Below are positions 6,866 through 14,137 of a DNA stretch of 14,245 nucleotides, piece after piece. The stretch comes from Prevotella sp. UBA4268 (lineage in GTDB: Bacteria; Bacteroidota; Bacteroidia; Bacteroidales; Bacteroidaceae), in the NCBI GenBank assembly GCA_002395135.1, contig DGWC01000097.1:1-14245 (forward strand), given 5' to 3'. The notes under the pieces are model-generated. The model saw only the letters and a list, made by a program, of their open reading frames with translations. It did no database searches and had not been told where the DNA came from. A program made the translations under genes and the position numbers. Position 1 is the stretch's first letter; every line of letters begins with the position of its first letter.

Positions 6866-7642
6866 TCAATCGAAAATCATTTCTTTCGTCAAGATGCTTT
6901 CCAACTCCTCAGCCGACAGGCGGAGTTGGAAAGCACCGTTTATGGCCACGCTGATGCGCCCCGTCTCCTCTGAACAAACAATGGCAAGGGCGTCGCTCTC
7001 CTGCGAGATGCCCATGGCCGCACGGTGGCGAAGTCCCAGTTCCTTGGGAATATCCACGTCGTGGGAAACGGGCAGGATGCAGCCGGCAGCACGGATGCGC
7101 TTGTTCGAGATGACCATGGCTCCGTCGTGGAGCGGCGAATTCTTGAAGAAGATGTTCTCTATCAGCCGCTGGTTGATGTTGGCGTCTATCACGTCGCCCG
7201 TCTTCACGATTTCATCCAGCGACGAGGTGCGCTCAATGACAATCAGCGCGCCCACTTTCTTCTTGGCCATACTCATACATGCCATCACGATGGGCATCAC
7301 CAGTTCCTTGTCAACCATCTTCTCCTTCTTATGGTCGCTCTTGAAGAACCGCGTAATGGTCTGCATGCGCTGATGGGCACCCAGGTTATAGAAGAACTTG
7401 CGAATCTCGTCCTGGAACAGGATGATAAGGGCTAGCACACCCACGCTCACCAATTTGTCCATGATGCTTCCCAAAAGACGCATCTCCAAAATCTGACTCA
7501 CGAAGAGCCACACCAGGATGAACACCATGATACCGATGAACACGTTCAGCGACCGGCTCTCTTTCATCACCCGGTAACTGTAGTAAAGGATCATTGCCAC
7601 CAGCACAATGTCCACTATATCTTTTATTCCGAAATCAAACAT
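6866..7642 (-). CDS. cdaA: Membrane diadenylate cyclase CdaA (c-di-AMP synthase)
   Basis: The 258-residue protein makes cyclic di-AMP from two ATP. Three N-terminal membrane helices (about 7-22, 32-51 and 60-77) are followed by the DAC (DisA_N) catalytic domain. Both catalytic signatures are intact: D-G-A at 173-175 (in SPLHDGAMVI) and R-H-R at 205-207 (in GLRHRAAMG). The length fits the CdaA/DacA family. The gene follows folP by 30 bases on the same strand and is very probably co-transcribed with it; this neighbour pair is known in Bacteroidetes, unlike the cdaA-cdaR-glmM order in Firmicutes. c-di-AMP usually controls potassium and osmolyte balance and cell-wall stress. A perfect 14-bp inverted repeat lies in the 3' part of the coding sequence. 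Confidence 0.95.
   Translation of the reverse strand: MFDFGIKDIVDIVLVAMILYYSYRVMKESRSLNVFIGIMVFILVWLFVSQILEMRLLGSIMDKLVSVGVLALIILFQDEIRKFFYNLGAHQRMQTITRFFKSDHKKEKMVDKELVMPIVMACMSMAKKKVGALIVIERTSSLDEIVKTGDVIDANINQRLIENIFFKNSPLHDGAMVISNKRIRAAGCILPVSHDVDIPKELGLRHRAAMGISQESDALAIVCSEETGRISVAINGAFQLRLSAEELESILTKEMIFD
6895..6935. terminator. Perfect 14-bp inverted repeat inside the cdaA 3' end, possible terminator for the TlpA pair
   Basis: TGCTTTCCAACTCC (6895-6908) and GGAGTTGGAAAGCA (6922-6935) pair perfectly around a 13-base loop. It starts 38 bases after the lipoprotein stop codon. No other hairpin is available there because the convergent genes are 8 bases apart. The bases after the stem are not T-rich on the plus strand, so termination would be imperfect or depend on Rho or on stalling. 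Role inferred; the repeat is seen directly. Confidence 0.45.
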
Positions 7643-7672
7643 GACTGTTATTCGTTAATCGTTTGCAACCAA

Positions 7673-8530
7673 TCATTCTTCGCCATTCGCGGCAAGGGCT
7701 TCGCTCAGCGCCACCACCTCCACCGCTGCCTTCACGTCGTGAACGCGCAGGATGCGGGCTCCCTTCGCCACGGCAAGTGTATTGAGCATGGTGGTTCCGT
7801 TGAGCGCGTCATCGGGCGATCCGCCTAACGTCTTCCATATCATGCTTTTCCTTGACACGCCTACCAGCAAAGGCAGTCCCATCACGTGCAGTTTCTCCAG
7901 ATGGTTCATCAGTGCGAAGTTCTGTTCCACGGTCTTGCCGAAGCCGAAACCGGGGTCAATGATGATGTCCTTCTGACCGACCGAGCGCAACTGCTGCACT
8001 TTCTCAGAAAAGAACAGCAGCATGTCTCTCAGCGTGGCATCAGACGACATCAGCACATAAGCCACCTTCAGGCGCGCAACCTCACGGAACATCGCCGGCA
8101 TTTCGCCGTTTCCCGACTCTGTCATCGGCAATTCACCACCGAAAGACCCGCCGGGATTCCCCCCCGACACATCATTGATGATTCCTGCACCATACTCCTC
8201 AACAGCCATCCGCGCCACCTCTGGCCGGAACGTGTCCACTGACAGCACCGCATCGGGCTGCTCCCTGCGCACCGCCGAGAGGGCGAAGCGCATGCGCTCC
8301 ATCTCCTCGTTCAGCGAAACCGGTGTCGCTCCGGGGCGCGTGGAATAGGCCCCCACGTCAATGACAGCCCCGCCTTCGGCAACAATCTCACTGGCACGGC
8401 ACGCGATGTCTGCCTCCGTGCGCTGCCTGCTGCCTTCGAAAAACGAGTCGGGCGTGGCATTCAAGATGCCCATCACCACCGGTTTCCTCAGACTCAGCAG
8501 CCTGCCATTGATGTTGAGAGTATAGTCCAT
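7673..8530 (-). CDS. folP: Dihydropteroate synthase
   Basis: The enzyme joins p-aminobenzoate to the pterin diphosphate in folate synthesis and is the sulfonamide target. Motifs in order in the 285-residue protein: GILNATPDSF (about 21-30), DVGAYSTRPGA (58-68), SVDTFRPEVA (97-106), INDVSGG (118-124), DPGFGFGKT (192-200), GVSRKS (224-229) and RVHDV (262-266). Two things are odd. About 15-20 residues are inserted after INDVSGGNP, and the usual M-H-M segment before G-x-P is replaced by LMSSDAT. The catalytic and pterin-binding motifs are otherwise intact. A longer frame could start at a TTG four codons upstream, but that TTG is part of the -7 box, so I start at the ATG at 8530. Confidence 0.93.
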   Translation of the reverse strand: MDYTLNINGRLLSLRKPVVMGILNATPDSFFEGSRQRTEADIACRASEIVAEGGAVIDVGAYSTRPGATPVSLNEEMERMRFALSAVRREQPDAVLSVDTFRPEVARMAVEEYGAGIINDVSGGNPGGSFGGELPMTESGNGEMPAMFREVARLKVAYVLMSSDATLRDMLLFFSEKVQQLRSVGQKDIIIDPGFGFGKTVEQNFALMNHLEKLHVMGLPLLVGVSRKSMIWKTLGGSPDDALNGTTMLNTLAVAKGARILRVHDVKAAVEVVALSEALAANGEE

Positions 8531-8539
8531 ATCTGTTTG

Positions 8540-8547
8540 CAAAGATA
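8540..8547 (-). promoter_or_regulatory. -7 box of the folP-cdaA operon, very close to the start codon
   Basis: TATCTTTG on the minus strand (8547-8540) matches TAnnTTTG. The ATG follows after only 9 bases, so the transcript would have almost no leader. At the expected -33 position (8568-8570) the minus strand reads TTC, one base from TTG, so the promoter is probably moderate or helped by an activator. Confidence 0.6.
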
Positions 8548-8654
8548 CAAATTAATGCCGACATACAGAAGCGATTTGGGAAGATTAACGAAAAACGCCG
8601 ACAAGTATCCCCGAAAACGATGCTAACCGTCAATGCAATTCAAGGAAGGAGAAA

Positions 8655-8696
8655 CGACAAAAACAAAAAAGAGCATTGCACAAACAACACTCTTTT
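8655..8696 (-). terminator. Intrinsic terminator of the relic gene
   Basis: A 12-bp stem (arms 8667-8678 and 8685-8696, two G-U pairs in the RNA) with a 6-base loop is followed on the minus strand by a T-rich tract broken by single bases (complement of 8655-8666). It overlaps the TAA stop codon at 8695-8697, as in a normal gene end. Confidence 0.8.
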
Positions 8697-9050
8697 AATG
8701 AAGTTTTATCACCTTTGCTGTTTTGTTATCCATGTCGGGCATGGTCGCACCAATCGGTGCTCCTATATAAGTGGGGTCACATATTGTATATTTTTTCCCA
8801 TTCAGATTAATATAATCACCCTCAGCATAAGCAACGCAAGCCAGCCCACGCCGAGTGAATCTATATAATCCAACCCGACGTTCACCATGACATATGCTAA
8901 TGGTAAACGAAGGTTTGCTATATAATACACCCACGCAGATGTCTCAGTTGCATTACCTTTGTAAGAAGATTCAAGTTTGCGAAGTTTGAATGTACAGACA
9001 GTAACGTTCGTAAACGATGCTAATTCTAAATTCTTCTGGAAATCAGCGTG
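8695..9050 (-). pseudogene. Remnant of a larger protein gene, frameshifted and lacking a start
   Basis: The last 79 codons (8695-8934) form an open frame whose C-terminal half is protein-like: GDYINLNGKKYTICDPTYIG, then a MPDMDN motif, up to the terminator. From memory this C-terminus resembles the end of large transglutaminase-like or uncharacterised Bacteroidales proteins; no search was possible. A second overlapping frame (8802-9050) is also protein-like (LELASFTNVTVCTFKLRK) and lacks an ATG at its beginning. A good promoter lies at 9151-9182 and a good terminator at 8655-8696, yet no intact reading frame joins them. I infer a decayed, truncated gene. The alternative is a real 79-residue protein starting at 8934. 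Confidence 0.45.
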
Positions 9051-9150
9051 TTACCTATATGACAAAAAGAACTGGTAACACTTTGGAAACGAGAGAACTT
9101 ACATATTCCTACACGTTTTACACAAATCCAAAGAACGCCCTTTCTGGATG

Positions 9151-9182
9151 CAAAGATACAAAAGAATCCGCAAATGCCCAAA
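9151..9182 (-). promoter_or_regulatory. Consensus promoter reading leftward into the relic gene
   Basis: On the minus strand TTTG (9182-9179), then a spacer of 20 bases, then TATCTTTG (9158-9151) give a near-perfect Bacteroidetes promoter. Transcription would start near 9145. The roughly 95 bases from there to the second frame at 9050 contain no usable start codon with an open frame, which fits a broken gene or an untranslated RNA of about 450 bases. Confidence 0.65.
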
Positions 9183-9269
9183 CATTCTTTGGACTATTTG
9201 CATCTCTTTACATTTTTTGTTTGCCTTCCCACCAAACATAAGTGACATAATCGATAAAATTTCCCCTCT

Positions 9270-9393
9270 CAGTTACATGCGGGTTACATACCAGTTACAT
9301 ACTATTCGCAACTAAAAATCCCCTTATTTATCGGCACTGTCAAAAGACGCTCATCCATAAAAACAGGCCTCCAGTTACATGCCAGTTACATAC
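9270..9393. repeat. Two clusters of an 11-bp tandem repeat (CAGTTACATRC)
   Basis: Three units lie end to end at 9270-9280, 9281-9291 and 9292-9302, and two more at 9372-9382 and 9383-9393. Each reads CAGTTACATGC or CAGTTACATAC, apart from unit 2, which starts GGG. The 69 bases between the clusters carry no gene. The second cluster ends one base before the stop codon of the AlbA_2 gene, so the repeats mark the downstream edge of the restriction-modification operon. Confidence 0.75.
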
Positions 9394-9394
9394 C

Positions 9395-10846
9395 CTAAGC
9401 CCAAAATGGCACATACCCTTTATTGTTCCGGCTTTGGTTCTCCGTCTTCTCCTCCTTAATCTTTCCTGCGACCAAAGTATCCCTTATAATACGTGATGCC
9501 ATCGGGTAGTTCTGTTTGTCTATTCCAAGACGTTCCCTAAGTGTGAGGTTGGTCATCTTGTCATTAGTGACATACTTCAGACAAGCATGCTGATAGCAAG
9601 CATATATACGCTCTTGTCTGTCAAGGTCTGCATACTTACGATAAGCAAACAATGTTACAGTTGTTCGGGCCTCTTGAACTGTGAAACGAAGCGGTGGTAA
9701 TTGGAACAACTCAATAGCCGCCACAGCCTTGTCAAGACCACTACCTAATTCTTCGCAAATGCCCAACCGACGCATGAGGTCTGCTAATGATGAGTTGCGT
9801 GAATTGTATTCGTCAATAAACCTTTCTACACTGATAATAGGTTGACCAGGGTTAGATACATCTATTCGGTCAGTATATATTTCAACCATCGGGAAGCCTT
9901 TCTCGCTGAAATCCTGATGTACCAGCATGTTGGCAACAATCTCTCTGACGGCAATCTCTGGATACATGGTGACGGTAGAACGGAGTGCCTGACCAATCTC
10001 TTCATTGGCAGGGAGTTGGCTGTTAATCCACTCAACCATCGTCTTGAAACTAATGGCATAGCCAGCATCAAAAGATTGCTCACGAACTATGTCAAGTTTG
10101 CTCTTTCCTTTATATACAATGACTCGTACCATCTTCCTTCTCAAATCATCAAAATCAGACAAATGCTTGGCAAACAACAGGGCACCAAGTTCTGTGATGC
10201 TGTATCCCACCTCGTCTTGAATCACAATCTTTTCCGCAAGCATACGGTCTATGATACCCATTGTATCTGAAGGCAAAGGTAGTTTCATCATGTCAAAATA
10301 CGTCTCTGCACTCATCAAAGAGAGCACTTGTGTCGCTGTCAATTTTTCCTTGACCACGATTTTCTCTAAAGCCTTCTGTCCACCCTTCCATATTTTCGCC
10401 TCCTTTTGCGGGAAGTCCCTTAACTTCCTCGTTGTAGAACCAACTCTGACATATTCCTCATGAAGAAAAGAAACAGGCTGATTCGTAGCAGCAGGAATCT
10501 TGAATACGCAGACATGCCCTTTGTCCTCATAATCGAAATCATCGATAATCTCAAAGTCAATACGAGGACTAAGGCGAGTTGGCAGCCATGACTCCATTTC
10601 TTCATTACCAACCTTCTTCCGTGTTGCATAGAAGTCCGTCCCAACAACCTTTAACGTATCGTCATTTATGCCGAAAACCATATAGCCGTATGGCATATTG
10701 CAAAGGAATGCGCTATTGGAAAGGGCTGAAATCCGTTCTCCAATTTCTTCCTTGGAATGGAAGTTTTCCTTGAACTCTATCCATTCGGTTTCCTTATTCT
10801 TTACCAACAGACTGTCTATGAGCCTTTTGAAATCTGTATATTCCAT
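9395..10846 (-). CDS. AlbA_2/Schlafen-type ATP-binding protein (COG2865-like)
   Basis: The 483-residue protein has an N-terminal AlbA_2 domain (about 18-145) with E-W-I-E-F-K-E-N near its start and the typical YVRVGSTTRKL end. A linker follows, then a GHKL-type ATPase region: REIVANMLVH (301-310, N box), the DRIDVSNPGQP segment (326-336) and EELGSGLDK (365-373). The end (about 410-483) is probably a winged helix. Such proteins are often labelled transcriptional regulators or putative DNA-binding ATPases, and relatives occur in defence islands; the biochemical role is unsettled. It is the last gene of the minus-strand restriction-modification operon, starting 32 bases after the stop codon of the 50-residue gene. 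Modulation of the system or an extra anti-phage function is an inference from position. Confidence 0.85.
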   Translation of the reverse strand: MEYTDFKRLIDSLLVKNKETEWIEFKENFHSKEEIGERISALSNSAFLCNMPYGYMVFGINDDTLKVVGTDFYATRKKVGNEEMESWLPTRLSPRIDFEIIDDFDYEDKGHVCVFKIPAATNQPVSFLHEEYVRVGSTTRKLRDFPQKEAKIWKGGQKALEKIVVKEKLTATQVLSLMSAETYFDMMKLPLPSDTMGIIDRMLAEKIVIQDEVGYSITELGALLFAKHLSDFDDLRRKMVRVIVYKGKSKLDIVREQSFDAGYAISFKTMVEWINSQLPANEEIGQALRSTVTMYPEIAVREIVANMLVHQDFSEKGFPMVEIYTDRIDVSNPGQPIISVERFIDEYNSRNSSLADLMRRLGICEELGSGLDKAVAAIELFQLPPLRFTVQEARTTVTLFAYRKYADLDRQERIYACYQHACLKYVTNDKMTNLTLRERLGIDKQNYPMASRIIRDTLVAGKIKEEKTENQSRNNKGYVPFWA

Positions 10847-10878
10847 CTTGTACGTTTGTTAATCCGAGTCTTACGGTT

Positions 10879-11031
10879 CTATAAAAATAGGTGTACTTTT
10901 GCATGGTCTGCATCCAGTTCGATAATCCTTTCTATTAGATGGTGCTCGACAAGGAAAGTCAAATCCATATCAAGAGGCTCAAGAGAGAACGACATATAGC
11001 TTTTTCTTGGCTTTTTGTTTGGATACCCCAT
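10879..11031 (-). CDS. Small 50-residue protein inside the restriction-modification operon
   Basis: An ATG at 11029-11031 opens a frame of 50 codons ending with TAG at 10879-10881. The peptide has a basic start (MGYPNKKPRKSY) and a hydrophobic/acidic helical rest (LEPLDMDLTFLVEHHLIER, then ADHAKVHLFL). It starts 13 bases after the endonuclease stop codon and ends 32 bases before the AlbA_2 gene, so it fills the gap almost exactly, as a real operon member would. I know no family. Possible roles are a small regulator or partner of the endonuclease or the ATPase. It is not a fragment of either neighbour in another frame as far as I can see. Confidence 0.6.
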   Translation of the reverse strand: MGYPNKKPRKSYMSFSLEPLDMDLTFLVEHHLIERIIELDADHAKVHLFL

Positions 11032-11044
11032 CTTTATCAACTCA

Positions 11045-12784
11045 TTATTTCTTTACCCTAACATTTAAGGTACCCTTCTTTACTCCATCTATTTTTCTGA
11101 CCCAAGGTAGGATTTCTTCTGTAATCTCTGCGGGAAGTCCTTTCCCTCTGATGGAAAAAACCAAATTTTTCCATACAGAATCAACAAAAGTCTCTTCGGT
11201 ATAATACACCCATGTGGTTGTGTCTTCGGGATTAGTAACCGACAATACATAAGAAGCTGGAGCATTTGAATCGCGAGTTCCTGTTCCTTTAAATGTAAAA
11301 TAGTTCAAAAGCGGCTTCAAATACGGGAGGTTAGACTTTCCACTCTCGTCAATGGAAAAGGGATTATCCTTGTTTAACCCGAATACATCTTCACAACCTC
11401 CATTCTCACGCAAGAACCAATATCTGTTCACAATGTGATCTAATGGAGCTATTGGACTGTTAATAGCCTTCATTACTCTTAAAATCTTGTCACGAGGAGT
11501 CTGGTTTATTATAGACGGTGCAGCGCCTCGCTGTGATTTCACAGATATTCCAATATCGTTGATGAACACATCGGCTTTGTCAAATGCGCCAGCTTTATCC
11601 GCGTGTATTTGTTGACAAAAGTATACCAATAACCCTGGGTTTATCGAGTTCCAATTCAGAGTTTTTTCTGGGTATCCTATATCTTCACGCTTTGAGTTCT
11701 GTACAGATTTGACTTCTTCTACCTTATCGCCAATTGGTATACATCTTTTCTGTTTTCTGCACTCAACGAGGAAAAGCTTGAGCAAATACTCATCCTTATC
11801 ACCTTGGTTAACCTTTACTTCCCTGATTTCTACCTTGTGTTTTACTAGGAATAGTTCATCGAACGGTGTGTCGTTTATTGCAGTTTCATATTTACAGATA
11901 CGTATGTGTAAGGCACCCTTGTATACGGTTTCACCTTTTCTATTAACCCATTCCCTCGTCCATCGTGCGATGCAGTTGTCTGCTGGCATTACAGTACCGT
12001 GACTTGGCATACCTCGGTCAGCTCGAAACGAGAATCTAAGGTGAGTCCAAACTTTATCGAAGAAATGATCTTCATCCAGAACGTCCCATGTTCTTTCGTC
12101 GCAGGGGTTGGTATAGTCGATATATCCATCCAGCTTTTCAACCTCAAATGAAGGATCGTTCTCATCCTTCTGTATGTCATAGGCATGAAAAGCAATATAA
12201 GTTAGCAGCTTGCGTAAAGTGTCTTTTATATCCAAAAACGGATTGAGTGGAGAAGTATAGATACAATCCTCGTTGAAAATACCAGCCTCTCTACATTCCC
12301 AATAGAAGTCAACCGCATCATCCAAATCTTTTATACTAGCACCTGATTTATTACACAATTTCAGATATTTATCTCGTGTACTATGGTTGATTAAGGGCCT
12401 TTCCGTATGGTCAAAACATCTAATACCATATTTATTCCCGTTAATCTCGATATTCACTTTCGAGAACACACGATTACTGCCCTTAACCTTGCATGTAAAG
12501 TTATATCCAGCCAAGTCAGATAGTCTGTTAATATCTTCAATTGATATTTTTGTCAAATCCAATTTTTTCAGATGCTTCAATTTGGGCAGTTCCACACCAT
12601 CTTGTTTGACAGAAGATATTTTTGTCTTGTTGAAATCCCTCAACTGTAAAAGGCGAAGAACCAACAATTTTGCCTCCAGTTCTAATACGTCAGACCTGCT
12701 TCTGAGATTCAAAATATCTGCATTGACTTCGCATGGTTTACTATTGTTGGAGTTTCCGTTCTGGTCGAAAAAGAAAAATGACAT
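11045..12784 (-). CDS. Predicted type II restriction endonuclease with an internally duplicated domain
   Basis: The 579-residue protein lies 4 bases after the methyltransferase stop codon, where the partner endonuclease is expected. Two halves are copies of one domain: about 108-298 and 401-579. Matching pairs are STRDKYLKL with TPRDKILRV; FYWECREAG with RYWFLRENG, each followed by NPF; LLTYIAF with LLNYFTF; TNPCDERTWDVL with TNPEDTTTWVYY; FFDKVWTHLRFSFR with FVDSVWKNLVFSIR; and KGALHIRICK with KGTLNVRVKK. In the second copy KADVFIN leads to GISVKSQRG, giving D405 and S-V-K416, a plausible PD-(D/E)xK-like centre. In the first copy the aligned positions are N111 and F124, so it seems catalytically dead. 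I cannot name the specificity. The size is about twice that of common type II enzymes, as expected from the duplication. No methylase or helicase motifs are present. Confidence 0.72.
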   Translation of the reverse strand: MSFFFFDQNGNSNNSKPCEVNADILNLRSRSDVLELEAKLLVLRLLQLRDFNKTKISSVKQDGVELPKLKHLKKLDLTKISIEDINRLSDLAGYNFTCKVKGSNRVFSKVNIEINGNKYGIRCFDHTERPLINHSTRDKYLKLCNKSGASIKDLDDAVDFYWECREAGIFNEDCIYTSPLNPFLDIKDTLRKLLTYIAFHAYDIQKDENDPSFEVEKLDGYIDYTNPCDERTWDVLDEDHFFDKVWTHLRFSFRADRGMPSHGTVMPADNCIARWTREWVNRKGETVYKGALHIRICKYETAINDTPFDELFLVKHKVEIREVKVNQGDKDEYLLKLFLVECRKQKRCIPIGDKVEEVKSVQNSKREDIGYPEKTLNWNSINPGLLVYFCQQIHADKAGAFDKADVFINDIGISVKSQRGAAPSIINQTPRDKILRVMKAINSPIAPLDHIVNRYWFLRENGGCEDVFGLNKDNPFSIDESGKSNLPYLKPLLNYFTFKGTGTRDSNAPASYVLSVTNPEDTTTWVYYTEETFVDSVWKNLVFSIRGKGLPAEITEEILPWVRKIDGVKKGTLNVRVKK

Positions 12785-12788
12785 AGGC

Positions 12789-14120
12789 TTATATAATATT
12801 CAATATTTTTAACTCTTGTTCTGCTGTGGCTTGAATTGCAGGTATAGCTACCGAATTACCAAACTGCTTATATGCAGAAGCATCTGCTACAACAATTTTA
12901 AACTCGTCAGGGAAACCTTGTAATCTGGCCCATTCTCGAGGGGTCATGCGACGTATACCATCCCTGTTTACTTCACCTTTTATGTTTGTAACAGGAGTAA
13001 AATCCTTCAAACGCTTGTCAATTATAAGATTGCGTTCTCTTCCCATACCACCTACAACTATGGCATTTGCTATCCCATTGAGATCTATTATTTCATAGCC
13101 AAATCCATGCCCAGCTGCTTCATGTCTGGCTCTGTGACGTTTTAAAGTCTCAACATACACGTCAGACAGATAGTATTTGACCGATGGCACTTTCTTTTCC
13201 ATCACATCACGGAATTTCACACGTTTCCCCTCAGGTGTAGTAGGTTCTGGATACTTAAAATCTTCAACATTAATACCGAGGTCTTTACGGAAACCAATTA
13301 TATAAATACGCTCACGATGTTGTGGTACTCCGTAATCCATTGCGTTGAGAATCTGCGGAGGCACAACATCATACCCTGCATCGTCTAAATGTTCAAGTAT
13401 AGTTTTAAGTGTGCGTCCCCTATCGTGTATAGCAAGTCCCTTAACGTTTTCGAGGAAGAAGGCTTTAGGCTGATGCTTGCGGAGAATGGCCTCTATCTCA
13501 AAAAACAACGTTCCGCGAGTTTCGTCCTTGAAACCGAGGCGACGGCCAGCTAGTGAGAACGCCTGACATGGAAAGCCACCGCAAAGAATGTCGAAGTCTT
13601 GCGGAATGTATTTCTTCGTTGACTCTTTTGTGATGTCGCCAAAAGGCATTTCACCGTAATTGGCCAAATAGGATTCCTGCGCTTTAGCATCGAACTCTGA
13701 CGAGTAAACGCACTTGCCACCGAGGTTTTGGAACGCTATGCGGAAGCCACCTATGCCAGCGAATAGATCAATGAAGGTAAATTTGGGATGTTTGGGAGCT
13801 GGGAACGGTACTTTGAAGAAGTCAGCGAAAAGGTCGTATTGTGTGGCATCTTCGGCTACACGCCAGACCTCCTCGTCACTCATCTCGTCTTTGTCTCTGT
13901 CCTGACGGAATTGTTTGCGCGAAAGAAATTCACGGACAGCAGAAATAATTTCCGTCTTCCGTTCTTCCGATTCATCGGATCCTTCATTGTGCAGATAGTG
14001 GCTCAGCACCGCCATCTGGTTTTCGTATGATGTCTCGCCATAAATCTTTACGCCGTTCTCGGTGATTTCCTCAGGGAAGGCTTCAAGTTTCAGGTCGTCG
14101 TTTGCTTTCTTTTTAGCCAT
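12789..14120 (-). CDS. DNA (cytosine-5) methyltransferase, Dcm-like, of a type II restriction-modification system
   Basis: The enzyme transfers a methyl group from S-adenosylmethionine to C5 of cytosine in a specific site and so protects host DNA. The 443-residue protein has all main motifs in order: I FIDLFAGIGGFR (116-127), IV GGFPCQAFS with catalytic C185, VI ENVKGL (224-229), VIII QHRERIYIIGF (267-277), IX RRMTPREWARLQGFP (390-404) and X QFGNSVAIPAI (419-429). The target recognition region lies between VIII and IX (about 290-388); I cannot read its specificity. A charged extension of about 110 residues precedes motif I and ends FPAPKHPKFTFIDLF, much like E. coli Dcm or M.EcoRII. It starts the operon: the presumed endonuclease follows after 4 bases. 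Three 17-bp repeats just upstream may control it. Confidence 0.95.
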   Translation of the reverse strand: MAKKKANDDLKLEAFPEEITENGVKIYGETSYENQMAVLSHYLHNEGSDESEERKTEIISAVREFLSRKQFRQDRDKDEMSDEEVWRVAEDATQYDLFADFFKVPFPAPKHPKFTFIDLFAGIGGFRIAFQNLGGKCVYSSEFDAKAQESYLANYGEMPFGDITKESTKKYIPQDFDILCGGFPCQAFSLAGRRLGFKDETRGTLFFEIEAILRKHQPKAFFLENVKGLAIHDRGRTLKTILEHLDDAGYDVVPPQILNAMDYGVPQHRERIYIIGFRKDLGINVEDFKYPEPTTPEGKRVKFRDVMEKKVPSVKYYLSDVYVETLKRHRARHEAAGHGFGYEIIDLNGIANAIVVGGMGRERNLIIDKRLKDFTPVTNIKGEVNRDGIRRMTPREWARLQGFPDEFKIVVADASAYKQFGNSVAIPAIQATAEQELKILNII

Positions 14121-14137
14121 CTTATTTATCTTAAATT

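Noticed and set aside
8531..8542. TTG start for folP four codons upstream
   Set aside because: The TTG is part of the -7 promoter element TATCTTTG and would not be transcribed.
8620..8868. Plus-strand 82-codon frame
   Set aside because: It is antisense to the relic gene and its terminator, with cysteine- and histidine-rich shadow-like composition.
9017..9241. Plus-strand 74-codon frame
   Set aside because: It lies opposite the consensus minus-strand promoter, has no promoter of its own and no recognisable motifs.
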